Below, in pieces: positions 1 through 9,287 of a DNA stretch of 62,822 nt; positions within the stretch are counted from its first letter, which is position 1, and each line of letters opens with the position of its first letter. Source of the stretch: Alphaproteobacteria bacterium. GTDB lineage: Bacteria; Pseudomonadota; Alphaproteobacteria; Rhizobiales; Beijerinckiaceae. Made by a program: the position numbers and the translations under genes. The notes under the pieces were generated by a model. The model was not told the origin of the DNA and searched no databases. It worked only from the letters and a program-made list of their open reading frames with translations. The stretch is from positions 1 through 62,822 of the forward strand of contig JAJPHH010000012.1 of the NCBI GenBank assembly GCA_021325385.1. The letters are read 5' to 3'.

Positions 1-220
1 AGTGTAGCGAAACGAGAGACGGCCGCAATCCGCAGCAAGCCTTGCCGCGAACGGCCTAAGGGCCGGTCGCAGCAAGGCCGGGCTGCGCCCGGATCGCCAG
101 CAAGAGCTTTTGCCGATGGGCCGGTGGGAGAAGCTCCAGCTATCCTTCAGGCCGATTTGCCCGCGCCCGCCTTTCCGGTTATCCCCCTGCCGCCCGCCCC
201 CTCCGATCCCGGAAACCGAC
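1..220. other. Left edge, no gene called
   Basis: I see no complete gene here. A short inverted repeat (CGGCC/GGCCG around 53-65) and a pyrimidine-rich leader precede argJ. In many relatives a peptidyl-prolyl isomerase gene lies upstream of argJ; its 3' end might lie at the edge, but nothing here is long enough to claim it. Confidence 0.3.
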
Positions 221-1459
221 ATGGCCGCCTCCACCCAGCTGTCGCCGCTCGCGCCGAAATCCTATCCGACGCCGCCCGCGATCGACGGCGTACGTTTTGC
301 GACCATCGCCGCCGGCGTGCGCTATGCGGGGCGGACCGACGTGATGCTGGCGCTTTTCGACCGGCCGGCGCAGGTCGCCGGCGTGTTCACGCGCTCGAAA
401 TGTCCCTCCGCGCCGGTCGATTGGTGCCGGACCCATCTCGCCGGCGGCGAAGCGCGGGCGCTGATCGTCAATTCCGGCAACGCCAACGCTTTCACCGGCG
501 GCGTCGGGGCCAAGGCCGTCGCGCATGTGGGCGAAGCGGCCGCGAAACGAATCGGCGCGTCGCCGTCGCAGGTTTTCATGGCCTCGACCGGCGTCATCGG
601 CGAACCGCTGGACGGCGAAAAAATCGCCGCGGTGATCGATGCGCTCGTCGACAAGGCGGACGCCAAGGCCCTGCCCGACGCGGCGCGAGCGATCATGACC
701 ACCGATACGTACCCCAAGATCGCGACGCAGCGGGTGAAGGTCGGCGAGATCGAGGCGACGATCAACGGCGTCGCCAAAGGCGCCGGCATGATCGCTCCGG
801 ACATGGCGACGATGCTCTCGTTCGTCTTCACCGACGCCGCGATTGCGGCGCCGGCGCTGCAGGCGATGCTGTCCAAGTCGGTCGAGCGCTCCTTCAATTG
901 CATCACCGTCGACAGCGACACCTCGACGTCCGACACGCTGCTCTTGTTCGCGACCGGAACAGCGGGCGGCCCGGCCCTTTCCGATCCGGCCGACCCGCGC
1001 TTGCGCTCCTTCCAGCGCGCGCTCGACAAGGTTCTGCTCGACCTCGCTCACCAAGTGGTGCGCGACGGCGAAGGCGCGCGGAAATTCGTCGAGGTCAGGG
1101 TGGAGGGCGCGACGTCGAAGAAGAGCGCCAAGCGGATCGCCCTGTCGATCGCCAATTCGCCGTTGGTGAAGACCGCGATCGCCGGCGAGGACGCCAATTG
1201 GGGCCGCGTCGTCATGGCCGTCGGCAAAGCGGGCGAGCCGGCCGAGCGCGACAAGCTCGACATTTCCTTCGGCGACATCCGCGTCGCCCGCGGCGGCGCG
1301 CGCGATCCCGACTATAGCGAGGATGCGGTCTCGACTTACATGAAACGCGACGAGATCGTCATCACCGCCAATCTCGGCATCGGCCGATCTTCGGCGAAAG
1401 TATGGACGTGCGACCTGACGAAGGAATACGTCGCGATCAACGGCGACTATCGGTCGTGA
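221..1459 (+). CDS. argJ: Bifunctional glutamate N-acetyltransferase / N-acetylornithine acetyltransferase ArgJ
   Basis: Moves the acetyl group from N-acetylornithine to glutamate and so runs the cyclic arginine pathway in the cytoplasm; bifunctional forms also use acetyl-CoA. The 412-residue protein has the usual family length. The autocleavage motif [14 protein letters not shown] spans about residues 186-199. Thr197 would be the new N-terminal nucleophile after cleavage behind Ala196. The frame stays open back to a TTG at 110, but the family N-terminus matches the ATG chosen here, and the upstream extension is low-complexity Pro/Arg. The window holds no other arg gene; mutT follows after a repeat-filled gap. 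Whether acetyl-CoA is also used cannot be told from sequence. Confidence 0.95.
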   Translation: MAASTQLSPLAPKSYPTPPAIDGVRFATIAAGVRYAGRTDVMLALFDRPAQVAGVFTRSKCPSAPVDWCRTHLAGGEARALIVNSGNANAFTGGVGAKAVAHVGEAAAKRIGASPSQVFMASTGVIGEPLDGEKIAAVIDALVDKADAKALPDAARAIMTTDTYPKIATQRVKVGEIEATINGVAKGAGMIAPDMATMLSFVFTDAAIAAPALQAMLSKSVERSFNCITVDSDTSTSDTLLLFATGTAGGPALSDPADPRLRSFQRALDKVLLDLAHQVVRDGEGARKFVEVRVEGATSKKSAKRIALSIANSPLVKTAIAGEDANWGRVVMAVGKAGEPAERDKLDISFGDIRVARGGARDPDYSEDAVSTYMKRDEIVITANLGIGRSSAKVWTCDLTKEYVAINGDYRS

Positions 1460-1684
1460 TGATGGATTGTACCTTCCTGGTCATGGCCGGGCTTGTCCCG
1501 GCCATCCACGCAGCGCCGCGCTCCGGCGTCATTGCCGCGAAAGCGCAGGGCTGTCCGGGGAAAATGATGGTAAAATCGGACCGCCCTCGCAAAACAAGGC
1601 GATATCGAGAGTCTTCGCCGGCTTCTGATTGTAGAAACTCAGAAATCGAGCACGCTCAAGAAAGCAAATCCCAAACACCGCGCC

Positions 1685-1776
1685 GCCATCGAGGCGGGCG
1701 CGCCTCAAGGCCGAGCCGGCTTCGCCGGTCGCTCCGCTGCGCTTCGCGAGCCTTGACCCGCGCCCGCCTCGACGGC
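1685..1776. repeat. Inverted repeat with 26-bp arms
   Basis: The arms at 1685-1710 and 1751-1776 are reverse complements with about three mismatches (core CGAGGCGGGCGCG). They enclose a 40-bp loop that has its own small hairpin (CCGGCTTCGCCGG). Confidence 0.8.
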
Positions 1777-1785
1777 TTTTTGCAA

Positions 1786-1845
1786 CCAAGACGTTTTGCT
1801 GACCGAAACGGCCATACGGCCGGTTTCGGCAGCAAAACGTCTTGG
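1786..1845. repeat. 60-bp near-perfect palindrome
   Basis: It begins CCAAGACGTTTTGCTG and ends CAGCAAAACGTCTTGG, perfect 16-bp arms. Inner segments (CCGAAAC and GTTTCGG, then GGCC) keep pairing towards a tiny loop around 1815. No T-run follows on either strand, so it is probably a repeat unit and not a terminator. Confidence 0.85.
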
Positions 1846-1904
1846 TCGCCAATAGCCGCGCCGAGCGATCGCAGTCACCCGCAGGGGCGAAGCGCAGCGG
1901 AGCA

Positions 1905-1966
1905 CCCGCCATGGCGCCTCATGGGCGGATATCGACTCGCGCGTACCTTCGAGGCGCCATGGCGGG
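1905..1966. repeat. Inverted repeat with perfect 16-bp arms
   Basis: The left arm CCCGCCATGGCGCCTC and the right arm GAGGCGCCATGGCGGG pair perfectly across a 30-bp loop. Weaker pairing continues outside them (GCGATCGCAGTCA near 1865 with TGACGGCGATCGG near 1967), so the whole unit may be about 120 bp. Confidence 0.8.
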
Positions 1967-2114
1967 TTGACGGCGATCGGGCGGCGTGGCGCCGCGGTGT
2001 CGAAAGCAAATCATCAGCTCCGCCCAGGCGCAGCCTTTCCCCCGACAGCCCTGCGCGTCGCGGGAATGACACGGAGCGCTTGCGGCGCGCCGTTTCGGCG
2101 GCGAGCGCGCCGCC

Positions 2115-2522
2115 ATGAAGCTGCTGCTCGTCGTCGCCGCGGCGCTTATCGACGCCGACCATCGCGTGCTCATCGCGCAGCGGCCGAAGGACAAGCCGCT
2201 CGGCGGCCTCTGGGAGTTTCCGGGCGGCAAGGTCGGGCCGGACGAGAGCCCGGAACAGGCGCTGATGCGCGAATTGCATGAAGAGCTGGGGCTGATCGTG
2301 AAAGAGCCCTGCCTCGCGCCGCTCACTTTCGCCAGCCATAGGTACGACGATTTCCACCTGCTGATGCCGCTCTATGTCTGCCGCCGCTGGGAAGGGTTGG
2401 CGGTCGCGCGCGAGGGCCAGGCGCTGAAATGGGTCAGGCCGGGGAAACTGCGCGATCATCCGATGCCGCCCGCCGACGCGCCGCTGATTCCGCCGCTGAT
2501 CGATCTGCTGGGCGGCGGGTGA
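2115..2522 (+). CDS. mutT: NUDIX hydrolase, MutT type (8-oxo-dGTP diphosphatase)
   Basis: Predicted to hydrolyse oxidised nucleoside triphosphates such as 8-oxo-dGTP to the monophosphate and so prevent A:T to C:G changes. The 135-residue protein is a single Nudix domain. The Nudix box runs about 38-60 (G38, E44, then R52-E53-L-H-E56-E57-L-G59-L60) and fits the GX5EX7REUXEEXGU pattern with all catalytic glutamates. It follows argJ on the same strand, a common alphaproteobacterial pair, here split by a repeat block that may separate their transcription. Substrate choice within Nudix proteins is hard to read from sequence; MutT is the best guess. Confidence 0.88.
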   Translation: MKLLLVVAAALIDADHRVLIAQRPKDKPLGGLWEFPGGKVGPDESPEQALMRELHEELGLIVKEPCLAPLTFASHRYDDFHLLMPLYVCRRWEGLAVAREGQALKWVRPGKLRDHPMPPADAPLIPPLIDLLGGG

Positions 2523-2635
2523 AGCGAAAGAGGATCGGTTCTCGAGGCTCGAGCAGCCTTGCGCGAGCTTGGCGCTCGAGCGCCAAGAAGGGACGCCTGA
2601 ACGCCCGGTTAAGATTCCTCGCGCAATCTCGCAAT

Positions 2636-3649
2636 ATGAGTTCGTCGCCCAGAGCCGACCTTCTTTCCGCCGCCCTCCCCGCCGCGCCCGATCTTGCGGA
2701 GAAAATTTCCGCCTGGCTGCGAGCGCTCGCCGGCGAGCGCGATCTTTCGCCGAAGACGGTCGAAGCCTATGGCCGCGACCTGCGCCAGTTCCTCGCCTTT
2801 CTCGCCGAGCGCAACGGCGCGCCGCCCAGCGTCGCCGATTTCGCCGCAATCGCGCCCGCGGATTTGCGCGCCTTCCTCGCGCGGCGCCGCGCCGCCGAGG
2901 TTCAGAGCCGTTCGCTGATGCGCGCGCTTGCGGGCTTGCGCTCCTTCGCTCGGTTTCTCGAACGCCAGGGCGGAGCGCGCGCCTCGGCCTTTTTCGCGTT
3001 GCGCGCGCCGCGCATCGCCCGCTCCCTGCCGAAGCCGCTGAGCCCCGCCGACGCGCGCGCCATGGCCGATGTCGAGACCCGCGCGGGCGAAGCGCGCGAG
3101 CCCTGGATCATCGCCCGCGACGCAGCCGCGATCGCGTTGCTGTATGGCGCGGGCTTGCGCATCGCCGAGGCGCTGTCGCTCCGTCGCAAGGACGCCCCGG
3201 TCGACGGCGTCGAGGAGCTGACCGTGATCGGCAAAGGGCGCAAGCGACGCACGGTTCCGGTCATCGCGCCGGTCCGCGCCGCGATCGAGGATTACCTGAA
3301 GGTCTGTCCCTACATCCTGAAGCCGGACGGGCCGCTCTTCGTCGGCCAGCGCGGCGGCGAACTCTCGCCTCGGATCCTTCAACTCGCCGTGGCCCGCTTA
3401 CGCGGCGCGCTCGGCCTGCCCGATTCGGCGACGCCGCACGCCTTGCGCCATTCCTTCGCGACGCATCTCCTGGCGCGCGGCGGCGATCTGCGCACCATTC
3501 AGGAATTGCTCGGCCATTCCTCGCTCTCGACCACCCAGATCTATACCGCCGTGGACAGCGCAAGATTGCTGGAGGCCTATCGCTCGGCCCATCCGCGCGC
3601 CGCGAACGCCAAGCCTCATTTCGACGGCGCGGCCAATCGCGCGCGATAA
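2636..3649 (+). CDS. xerC: Tyrosine recombinase XerC
   Basis: Site-specific recombinase that with XerD resolves chromosome dimers at dif. The 337 residues comprise an N-terminal SAM-like core-binding domain (about 20-115) and a catalytic domain (about 135-320). All six catalytic positions are present: Arg175 (GAGLRIAEAL), Lys200 (IGKGRKRR), His268 and Arg271 (HALRHSFATHLL), His294 (LLGHSSLSTT) and Tyr303. The open frame extends upstream to 2429, but that part overlaps mutT and is low-complexity; the ATG chosen precedes the first conserved residues. The end overlaps the convergent gene at 3616-4128 by 34 bp. XerC is preferred to XerD from overall likeness; the distinction is not certain. Confidence 0.9.
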   Translation: MSSSPRADLLSAALPAAPDLAEKISAWLRALAGERDLSPKTVEAYGRDLRQFLAFLAERNGAPPSVADFAAIAPADLRAFLARRRAAEVQSRSLMRALAGLRSFARFLERQGGARASAFFALRAPRIARSLPKPLSPADARAMADVETRAGEAREPWIIARDAAAIALLYGAGLRIAEALSLRRKDAPVDGVEELTVIGKGRKRRTVPVIAPVRAAIEDYLKVCPYILKPDGPLFVGQRGGELSPRILQLAVARLRGALGLPDSATPHALRHSFATHLLARGGDLRTIQELLGHSSLSTTQIYTAVDSARLLEAYRSAHPRAANAKPHFDGAANRAR

Positions 3650-4128
3650 TCGCGCAGCCTTTGCCGGAAGGCCCGCCACTCGCGCTTGGCCGCCTCTTGG
3701 TAGGGCGCGACGATCTGGTGGGCGAAATTATGGAAAATCAAAACCTTATCATAGGTCCAGGCGAACCAGGGAAGGGTCAGGAGCCGAGCGCGCGTGAGGT
3801 CGAAAATCACCCCGACCACGCCGACGGTGAGGAATTGCAGGACAATGAAGGCGATCACGCCGAAGGCGAAATGGCCCGTCGCCATGACATAGACCGAGAC
3901 CGTTTTGAGCGGCTCGATGATACACAACGGAATGATGTAGATCGCGAGGACGACGAAAATCGGCGCCCGCTCGATCCAGGCGACGACGCGCGCCTTGAAC
4001 GCCGCCCAGGGAATGAGAGCGACCAGCCAGCGGGCGACGGCGACGAAAGCGTCCCAAACCCACGCTTCGACCAAGAAGAGCGTCGCGAGCAGGATCAGCC
4101 CCAGCCTGGGACGCTTCGGATTCGCCAT
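3616..4128 (-). CDS. Conserved hypothetical membrane protein
   Basis: I recognise the type of protein but not a function. The 170-residue product has an N-terminal hydrophobic segment (about 9-40), two or three more (about 50-105), and a charged C-terminal tail with a likely amphipathic helix (Tyr-Gln-Glu-Ala-Ala-Lys onwards). That predicts a small inner-membrane protein with a cytoplasmic tail. It runs against xerC and overlaps its 3' end by 34 bp, and it is divergent from pal. The frame can be extended upstream past the ATG, but that part crosses the pal promoter region. Confidence 0.7.
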   Translation of the reverse strand: MANPKRPRLGLILLATLFLVEAWVWDAFVAVARWLVALIPWAAFKARVVAWIERAPIFVVLAIYIIPLCIIEPLKTVSVYVMATGHFAFGVIAFIVLQFLTVGVVGVIFDLTRARLLTLPWFAWTYDKVLIFHNFAHQIVAPYQEAAKREWRAFRQRLRDYRARLAAPSK

Positions 4129-4384
4129 GACAACCCCTTCCCCTCCGCTTAAGGCAGGCGGAGGCGACGAATTCAAGGCCAAACGACGACAGTAGTTTCC
4201 GCCTGCTGCGGAACGTCGCGGCGGCAGCCGCCGCAATGCCGCCATTAACGCCCGCTTAACCATCGCCCGATTTGCCGAAAATTCACGACATTGCGTAAAC
4301 GCGTTCGCAAGGTTGACAGAACCTTCCTTTAACCGTTCGAGCCTAAGCGTCGCCTTAAGGGGCGTTGGGGTCAGGAGTATTGTC

Positions 4385-4888
4385 ATGCAGGGGTCGAAAG
4401 GCGCGCGCGCATTCAAATTCGGGGCGGCCCTAGCCGTCGGTCTCAGTCTCGGTCTCGCGGCCTGCGCCAAAAACTCTCAAGACGACGCCCTGAGCGGCGT
4501 GGCCGCGGCCGGCGCGCCGGGCTCGTACCAGGATTTCGCCGCCAATGTCGGCGACCGCGTCTTTTTCGACACGGATTCTACGGAATTGTCGCCCACCGCC
4601 CAAGCGACGCTCGACAAGCAGGCGGCCTGGCTCAACCGCTACGGCCGCTACACGTTCACCATCGAGGGCCATGCCGACGAGCGCGGCACGCGCGAATACA
4701 ATTTCGCGCTCGGCGCTCGGCGCGCCGACACGGTCAAGAACTACCTCGTCGCCAAGGGCGTCGCGGCGTCGCGGATGAAGACGATCTCCTACGGCAAGGA
4801 GCGCCCAGTCGCCGTCTGCAACGACATTTCTTGCTGGTCGCAGAACCGGCGCGCGGTCACGGTGCTCGCCGGCGCGCCGACCTCCTAG
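4385..4888 (+). CDS. pal: Peptidoglycan-associated lipoprotein Pal
   Basis: Outer-membrane lipoprotein that binds peptidoglycan through an OmpA-like domain and works with TolB in envelope constriction at division. The signal peptide ends in lipobox LAAC with lipidated Cys27. The OmpA domain follows (about 55-165), with FFDTDSTEL and the peptidoglycan-binding stretch GHADERGTREYN, and a C-terminal NRRAV. At 167 residues the length is normal. cpoB, its usual partner, follows. Oddly, tolQ, tolR, tolA and tolB are not upstream; an unrelated membrane protein gene faces away instead. Confidence 0.95.
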   Translation: MQGSKGARAFKFGAALAVGLSLGLAACAKNSQDDALSGVAAAGAPGSYQDFAANVGDRVFFDTDSTELSPTAQATLDKQAAWLNRYGRYTFTIEGHADERGTREYNFALGARRADTVKNYLVAKGVAASRMKTISYGKERPVAVCNDISCWSQNRRAVTVLAGAPTS

Positions 4889-4953
4889 AGGCGTCGCCGC
4901 CGCCTTCGCCTCGGCCCAAGCTTCGCCCAATTTCTGGCTGAACTTGTCGCCTC

Positions 4954-6015
4954 ATGCTAGGGACCCGCGCGCTTTTGGGAAGCGCGGGACTTCGGGGGTC
5001 AGCGGCTTTGAGATGTGACGTTTCCTCCCCTCGCGTCGGCTTCGCCTTCGCGACGTTGATTTTTTTGAGCACGATCGCGCCGGAGGCGGCCTTTGCGCAA
5101 AACGGCTTGCCGCCCGCCAGCGTTCCCGAGGCCGAGTCCGGCGACGCCGCCGCTCTGGTCGTCCGCATCAACCGGCTGGAGGACGAATTGCGCGCCGCCA
5201 ATGGCGCGATCGAGGAGTTGCAGAACCAGCAGCATCGGCTGCAGGAGCAGCTCAAGCGCTTCCAGGAAGACGTCGAATTCCGCTTCAACGGAGCGAACGG
5301 CGCGAGGACCGCGCCCGCGCCGGCGGCGAGTTCGGCTCTCCCCGCGCCGGCGCCGGCGCCCGTCGCCGCCGCAGCGCCGCCGCCCGCCGTCGAGCCGAGC
5401 GCGGCCAAATCGCGGCATGACGCTTTCGATCCGGCGACGGATCCGGGCGCGGCGGGCGCGCCCCGGCCGCTCGGCGCGACGGCGCCAAGCGCGCCGCTCG
5501 AAGCGCCAGGCCCGGTCGGGGCGCCGCTCGATCTCTCCCATCCCGGCGCAAACCTCGCTTCGACGACGCCGACCGGCCCGCTCTCCGACGCCGAGCCGCC
5601 GTCCGTCATCTCCGGCATTACCGGGCCTGCCGACGATCCCAAGGAGCAATTCAACGCGGCGATCGAGGCCTACCGTTCTGGCCAATACCAGCAGGCGGAG
5701 AGCCAGCTCCGGGCCTTCCTGGCGCATAATGCGAGCAGCAGGCTGGCGGCGGACGCCACCTTCTATCTCGGCGAGAGCTATCTTCAACGTTCGCGCCCGC
5801 GCGAGGCGGCCGAGCAATATCTGAAGCTCTCGACCGACTACGCCAAGTCGCCGCGCGCGCCCGAGGGCATGTTCCGGCTCGGCCAGTCGCTCGCCATGCT
5901 CGGCAATAACGAGCAGGCCTGCGCCACGTTCGGCGAGGTCGGCCGACGCTTTCCGAGCGCCTCGGCTTCGATCAAGCGAAGCGTCGAGCGCGAAATGCAA
6001 AAGGATCATTGTTGA
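4954..6015 (+). CDS. cpoB: Cell division coordinator CpoB (YbgF)
   Basis: Periplasmic protein that links Tol-Pal constriction to septal peptidoglycan synthesis. The 353-residue product has an N-terminal signal sequence (hydrophobic run about 29-47, AFA-QN cleavage site), then a coiled coil (about 60-100, Arg-Leu-Glu-Asp-Glu-Leu and repeated Gln/Leu). A long Pro/Ala-rich linker follows (about 105-225), then TPR-type repeats (about 230-350, for example YRSGQYQQAESQLRAFL). The linker is longer than in E. coli CpoB. The stop lies inside the first codons of tilS, so the two are probably translationally coupled. Confidence 0.9.
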   Translation: MLGTRALLGSAGLRGSAALRCDVSSPRVGFAFATLIFLSTIAPEAAFAQNGLPPASVPEAESGDAAALVVRINRLEDELRAANGAIEELQNQQHRLQEQLKRFQEDVEFRFNGANGARTAPAPAASSALPAPAPAPVAAAAPPPAVEPSAAKSRHDAFDPATDPGAAGAPRPLGATAPSAPLEAPGPVGAPLDLSHPGANLASTTPTGPLSDAEPPSVISGITGPADDPKEQFNAAIEAYRSGQYQQAESQLRAFLAHNASSRLAADATFYLGESYLQRSRPREAAEQYLKLSTDYAKSPRAPEGMFRLGQSLAMLGNNEQACATFGEVGRRFPSASASIKRSVEREMQKDHC

Positions 6016-7034
6016 GGCGCAAGCCGGCGGCGGTCGCGCCGGTCGACGCCCGGCGGATCGAGGAGCTTTTCGCGCCTCTCGCCGACGCCCGCCGCCTGCT
6101 TCTGGCCGTGTCCGGCGGGCCGGATTCCACCGCTTTGATGGTCATGGCCGCCGAGTGGGCGAAAGCGCCGGGCCGGCCGAAAATCGAGGCGGCGACTGTC
6201 GATCACGGCCTTCGCCTGGAGGCGCGCGCCGAAGCGGAAGCTGTCGGCGAGCATGCGAAGCGGCGCGGGCTGGCCCACCACATTCTCGAATGGCGCGGGG
6301 AAAAGCCGTCGAGCCGCATTCAAGAGCGCGCCCGCGAGGCGCGCTATCGCCTGCTCGCCGATAAGGCGCGGGCGATCGGCGCCGATCGCCTGGTCACGGC
6401 GCATCACGCCGACGATCAGACCGAGACGATCCTGTTTCGTCTGCTGCGCGGCTCCGGCATTGCGGGATTGCGCGGCATGGCGCCTTTTGCGCTGCTCGAC
6501 GGCCTCGTCCTGGCGCGGCCGCTTCTATCGCTGCGGAAAAGCGAGCTCGTCGCCTATTGCCGCGCGCATGGCGAAGCCTATTTCGAGGATCCGGCCAATG
6601 ACGATCCTCGCTTCGCCAGAACGCGCCTGCGCCGCCTCGCCGCGCTGCTGGCCGAGGAGGGCTTTGGGCCGAGCGAGGCGGCCCGCCTGTCGCGCCGGGC
6701 GGCGCGGATCGAGGAGACGGTCAGCCGCGCAACCGAAATGGCCGCCGCGCGTTTGGGGCTGGAGGCGAGCGACGCTCTCGACGCGAGAGCGCTGTTCGAA
6801 GAGCCCGAAGAGGTCGCGTTGCGCCTGCTTCATCGCGCGATCCGCCGCGCCGGCGGGGCGCAGGCGGCGGCGGTTCGCCTCGAGCAGATCGAGGCCTTTG
6901 CCGAAGCTTTGTATGGCAAAGTCGCGGCAGGCGAAGCGTTTAGGACCACGCTCGGCGGCTTGAGTTTGCGTTTGACCGCGAAAGGAGCGCTGAGGATCGA
7001 CAAGGCGCCGCCGAGGCGAAATCCGAAACCGTAA
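6009..7034 (+). CDS. tilS: tRNA(Ile)-lysidine synthase TilS
   Basis: ATP-dependent enzyme that puts lysidine at C34 of the CAU-anticodon isoleucine tRNA, so that it reads AUA. The PP-loop SGGPDS sits at about 35-40; the downstream AHHADDQTET motif is intact. A less conserved C-terminal half follows; at 341 residues it is shorter than the E. coli enzyme, as in many alphaproteobacteria. No ATG fits: two consecutive TTG codons (6009, 6012) overlap the cpoB stop and are the likely starts. ftsH follows after about 130 bp. Confidence 0.92.
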   Translation: MLRRKPAAVAPVDARRIEELFAPLADARRLLLAVSGGPDSTALMVMAAEWAKAPGRPKIEAATVDHGLRLEARAEAEAVGEHAKRRGLAHHILEWRGEKPSSRIQERAREARYRLLADKARAIGADRLVTAHHADDQTETILFRLLRGSGIAGLRGMAPFALLDGLVLARPLLSLRKSELVAYCRAHGEAYFEDPANDDPRFARTRLRRLAALLAEEGFGPSEAARLSRRAARIEETVSRATEMAAARLGLEASDALDARALFEEPEEVALRLLHRAIRRAGGAQAAAVRLEQIEAFAEALYGKVAAGEAFRTTLGGLSLRLTAKGALRIDKAPPRRNPKP

Positions 7035-7077
7035 TTTTGCTCAACTTCTTCACGATGAATTCAGACAATTCGGCTCC

Positions 7078-7106
7078 CTTGGCATTTGGGGCCGGCGGGC
7101 CTAGAT
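7078..7106 (+). promoter_or_regulatory. Possible ftsH promoter
   Basis: CTTGGCA and CCTAGAT blocks about 17 bp apart lie 60-90 bp before the ftsH start. This could be a sigma-32-like or housekeeping promoter, as ftsH is heat-inducible in many proteobacteria. The match is weak and judged by eye. Confidence 0.3.
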
Positions 7107-7168
7107 GATAGGTTAACGCAGCATAGCCGCCTCTCGACGTAGGCTGGGCCGCTGCCGACAGGACGGCG

Positions 7169-9097
7169 ATGAATCCGAATATCCGTAATTTCGCGCTCTG
7201 GGTGATCATTTTTTTGCTCGTCCTGGCGCTCGTGACCCTTTTCCAGAGTCCCGGCCAGAAGACGCCGACGACCGAAATCTCTTTCAGCCAATTGCTGACC
7301 GAGGTCGATCAGGGCCATGTCCGCGAAGTGACGATCGCCGGGCCCGAAATCACCGGCCGCTTTACCGACAATCGCGCCTTCTCGACCTATGCGCCGAACG
7401 ATCCGCAATTGGTCGATACGCTCTATAAGAAGAACGTCACGATCAACGCCAAGCCGCCTTCGGACGGCAATTCCTGGCTGATGACGCTGCTCGTCAACGG
7501 CCTGCCGCTGCTCGCCTTCCTCGGCGTGTGGATTTTCCTCTCGCGTCAAATGCAAGGGGCCGGCGGCAAAGCCATGGGCTTCGGCAAGTCCAAGGCCAAG
7601 CTTCTCAACGAGGCTCATGGTCGGGTGACGTTCGAGGACGTCGCCGGCGTCGACGAAGCCAAGGAGGACCTGCAGGAAATCGTCGAGTTCCTGCGCGATC
7701 CGCAGAAGTTCCAGCGGCTCGGCGGCCGCATTCCGCGCGGCGTCTTGCTGGTCGGCCCGCCCGGCACCGGCAAGACGTTGACCGCGCGCGCCGTCGCGGG
7801 CGAGGCCAATGTCCCGTTCTTCACGATTTCCGGCTCCGATTTCGTCGAAATGTTCGTCGGCGTCGGCGCGAGCCGGGTGCGCGACATGTTCGAACAGGCC
7901 AAGAAGAACGCGCCCTGCATCATTTTCATCGACGAGATCGACGCGGTCGGCCGGCACCGCGGCGCCGGCCTCGGCGGCGGCAACGACGAGCGCGAGCAAA
8001 CGCTCAACCAGTTGCTGGTCGAAATGGACGGTTTCGAGCAGAACGAAGGCATCATCATCATCGCGGCGACCAACCGGCCCGACGTGCTCGATCCGGCGCT
8101 GCTGCGGCCAGGTCGTTTCGACCGGCAGGTCTTCATTCCCAACCCGGACGTGGTCGGCCGCGAGAAGATTCTGAAGGTCCATGTGCGCAAAGTGCCGCTG
8201 TCGCCGGACGTCGATTTGAAGGTCGTCGCGCGCGGCACGCCTGGCTTTTCCGGCGCGGACCTCATGAACCTCGTCAACGAGGCGGCTTTGATGGCGGCGC
8301 GGCGCGGCAAACGCATCGTCACCATGGCCGAGTTCGAAGATTCCAAGGACAAGATCATGATGGGCGCCGAGCGGCGCACCCTCGTCATGACCGAGCAGGA
8401 AAAGACGCTGACGGCGTACCATGAAGGCGGCCATGCGATCGTCGCGCTCAACGTGCCGGCGACCGATCCGGTGCACAAGGCGACGATCATTCCGCGCGGC
8501 CGCGCCCTCGGCATGGTCATGCAGCTGCCCGAGCGCGACAAGCTCTCGATGAGCTACGAGCAGATGACCTCGCGGCTCGCCGTGCTGATGGGCGGCAGAG
8601 TCGCCGAGGAGATCGTTTTCGGCAAGGACAAGGTCACGTCCGGAGCGCAATCGGATATCGAGCAGGCGACCAAGCTGGCGCGTTCGATGGTGACCCGCTG
8701 GGGTTTTTCGGACGAACTCGGCACGGTCATGTACGGCGAGAACCAGGAGGAGGTCTTTCTCGGCTATTCGGTCGGCCGCCAGCAGAACGTCTCCGAGGCG
8801 ACCTCGCAGAAGATCGATTCGGAAGTGCGTCGGCTGGTCGAGCAGGGCCTTGCCGAAGCGACCCGCATTCTCACCGAGAAGCGCGCCGACCTCGAAACGC
8901 TGGCGAGAGGTCTGATGGAGTACGAGACTTTGACCGGCGAAGAGATCGACGGCCTTTTGAGGCACGGCCGGCCGCCGGTGCGCGAGACCTCGGAAAAGGA
9001 GGCGCCGCCGCCCCGGGGTTCTGCGGTTCCCGCCACCGCCAAGCCGCGGCCCTCGCCGCCGCCCGCGCCGGGCGGGTTGGAGCCGCAGCCGACGTGA
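7169..9097 (+). CDS. ftsH: ATP-dependent zinc metalloprotease FtsH
   Basis: Membrane-anchored hexameric AAA+ protease that degrades damaged membrane proteins and regulators such as sigma-32 and LpxC. The 642 residues comprise TM1 (about 8-26), a periplasmic segment, TM2 (about 107-127) and the AAA module. Walker A is GPPGTGKT at 196-203 and Walker B is [11 protein letters not shown]; the second region of homology ends RPGRFDRQ. The zinc site HEGGH is at 418-422, with Asp of the third ligand region downstream. The last 40 residues are Pro-rich and variable. It sits between tilS and glmM, the usual alphaproteobacterial order. Confidence 0.97.
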   Translation: MNPNIRNFALWVIIFLLVLALVTLFQSPGQKTPTTEISFSQLLTEVDQGHVREVTIAGPEITGRFTDNRAFSTYAPNDPQLVDTLYKKNVTINAKPPSDGNSWLMTLLVNGLPLLAFLGVWIFLSRQMQGAGGKAMGFGKSKAKLLNEAHGRVTFEDVAGVDEAKEDLQEIVEFLRDPQKFQRLGGRIPRGVLLVGPPGTGKTLTARAVAGEANVPFFTISGSDFVEMFVGVGASRVRDMFEQAKKNAPCIIFIDEIDAVGRHRGAGLGGGNDEREQTLNQLLVEMDGFEQNEGIIIIAATNRPDVLDPALLRPGRFDRQVFIPNPDVVGREKILKVHVRKVPLSPDVDLKVVARGTPGFSGADLMNLVNEAALMAARRGKRIVTMAEFEDSKDKIMMGAERRTLVMTEQEKTLTAYHEGGHAIVALNVPATDPVHKATIIPRGRALGMVMQLPERDKLSMSYEQMTSRLAVLMGGRVAEEIVFGKDKVTSGAQSDIEQATKLARSMVTRWGFSDELGTVMYGENQEEVFLGYSVGRQQNVSEATSQKIDSEVRRLVEQGLAEATRILTEKRADLETLARGLMEYETLTGEEIDGLLRHGRPPVRETSEKEAPPPRGSAVPATAKPRPSPPPAPGGLEPQPT

Positions 9098-9287
9098 GGC
9101 GGCTTCGGATCCCATTTTCCAGGTAAGCGCAATCGAGGCTGAGCTCGTTGTCGGGCCGATTACGCGGGAGCGCGCGCTAAAGGGCTAATCCAATTCCGCC
9201 GTTCGGCGGCAATCATTCTTGAATGATTTTTGCGTCTATTCGCGTTAGATGAGCGGTCAGTGGGCCGCGCCTGAAGGTTTAACAAGA

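Larger units (their letters stand above)
1518..2079. repeat. Gene-free block bounded by a long-range inverted repeat
   Basis: The argJ-mutT gap (1460-2114) has no convincing gene. Its outer arms, 1518-1563 and 2036-2079, are near-identical inverted copies about 45 bp long. They share the GTCATT(C/G)CCGCG and GCAGGGCTGTC blocks seen in REP-type repeats of related genomes. Between them lie three more inverted repeats, listed separately. A segment just left of this block (about 1482-1512) encodes on paper the peptide MAGLVPAIHA, a familiar dispersed repeat of Rhizobiales genomes. I see no transposase, so this is either a MITE-like insertion or piled-up REP units. Confidence 0.75.

Noticed and set aside
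1482-1512. Small peptide gene with MAGLVPAIHA
   Set aside because: This peptide is a well-known translation of a dispersed non-coding repeat in Rhizobiales genomes.
2569-4152. 527-residue plus-strand frame across xerC and the membrane protein gene
   Set aside because: It is Arg-rich in the first part and lies in the wrong frame for XerC; no motif or signal is present.
7061-9115. 684-residue open frame antisense to ftsH
   Set aside because: FtsH is unmistakable on the plus strand. The antisense frame is rich in Arg/His/Asp with no family pattern, as expected for a GC-rich shadow.
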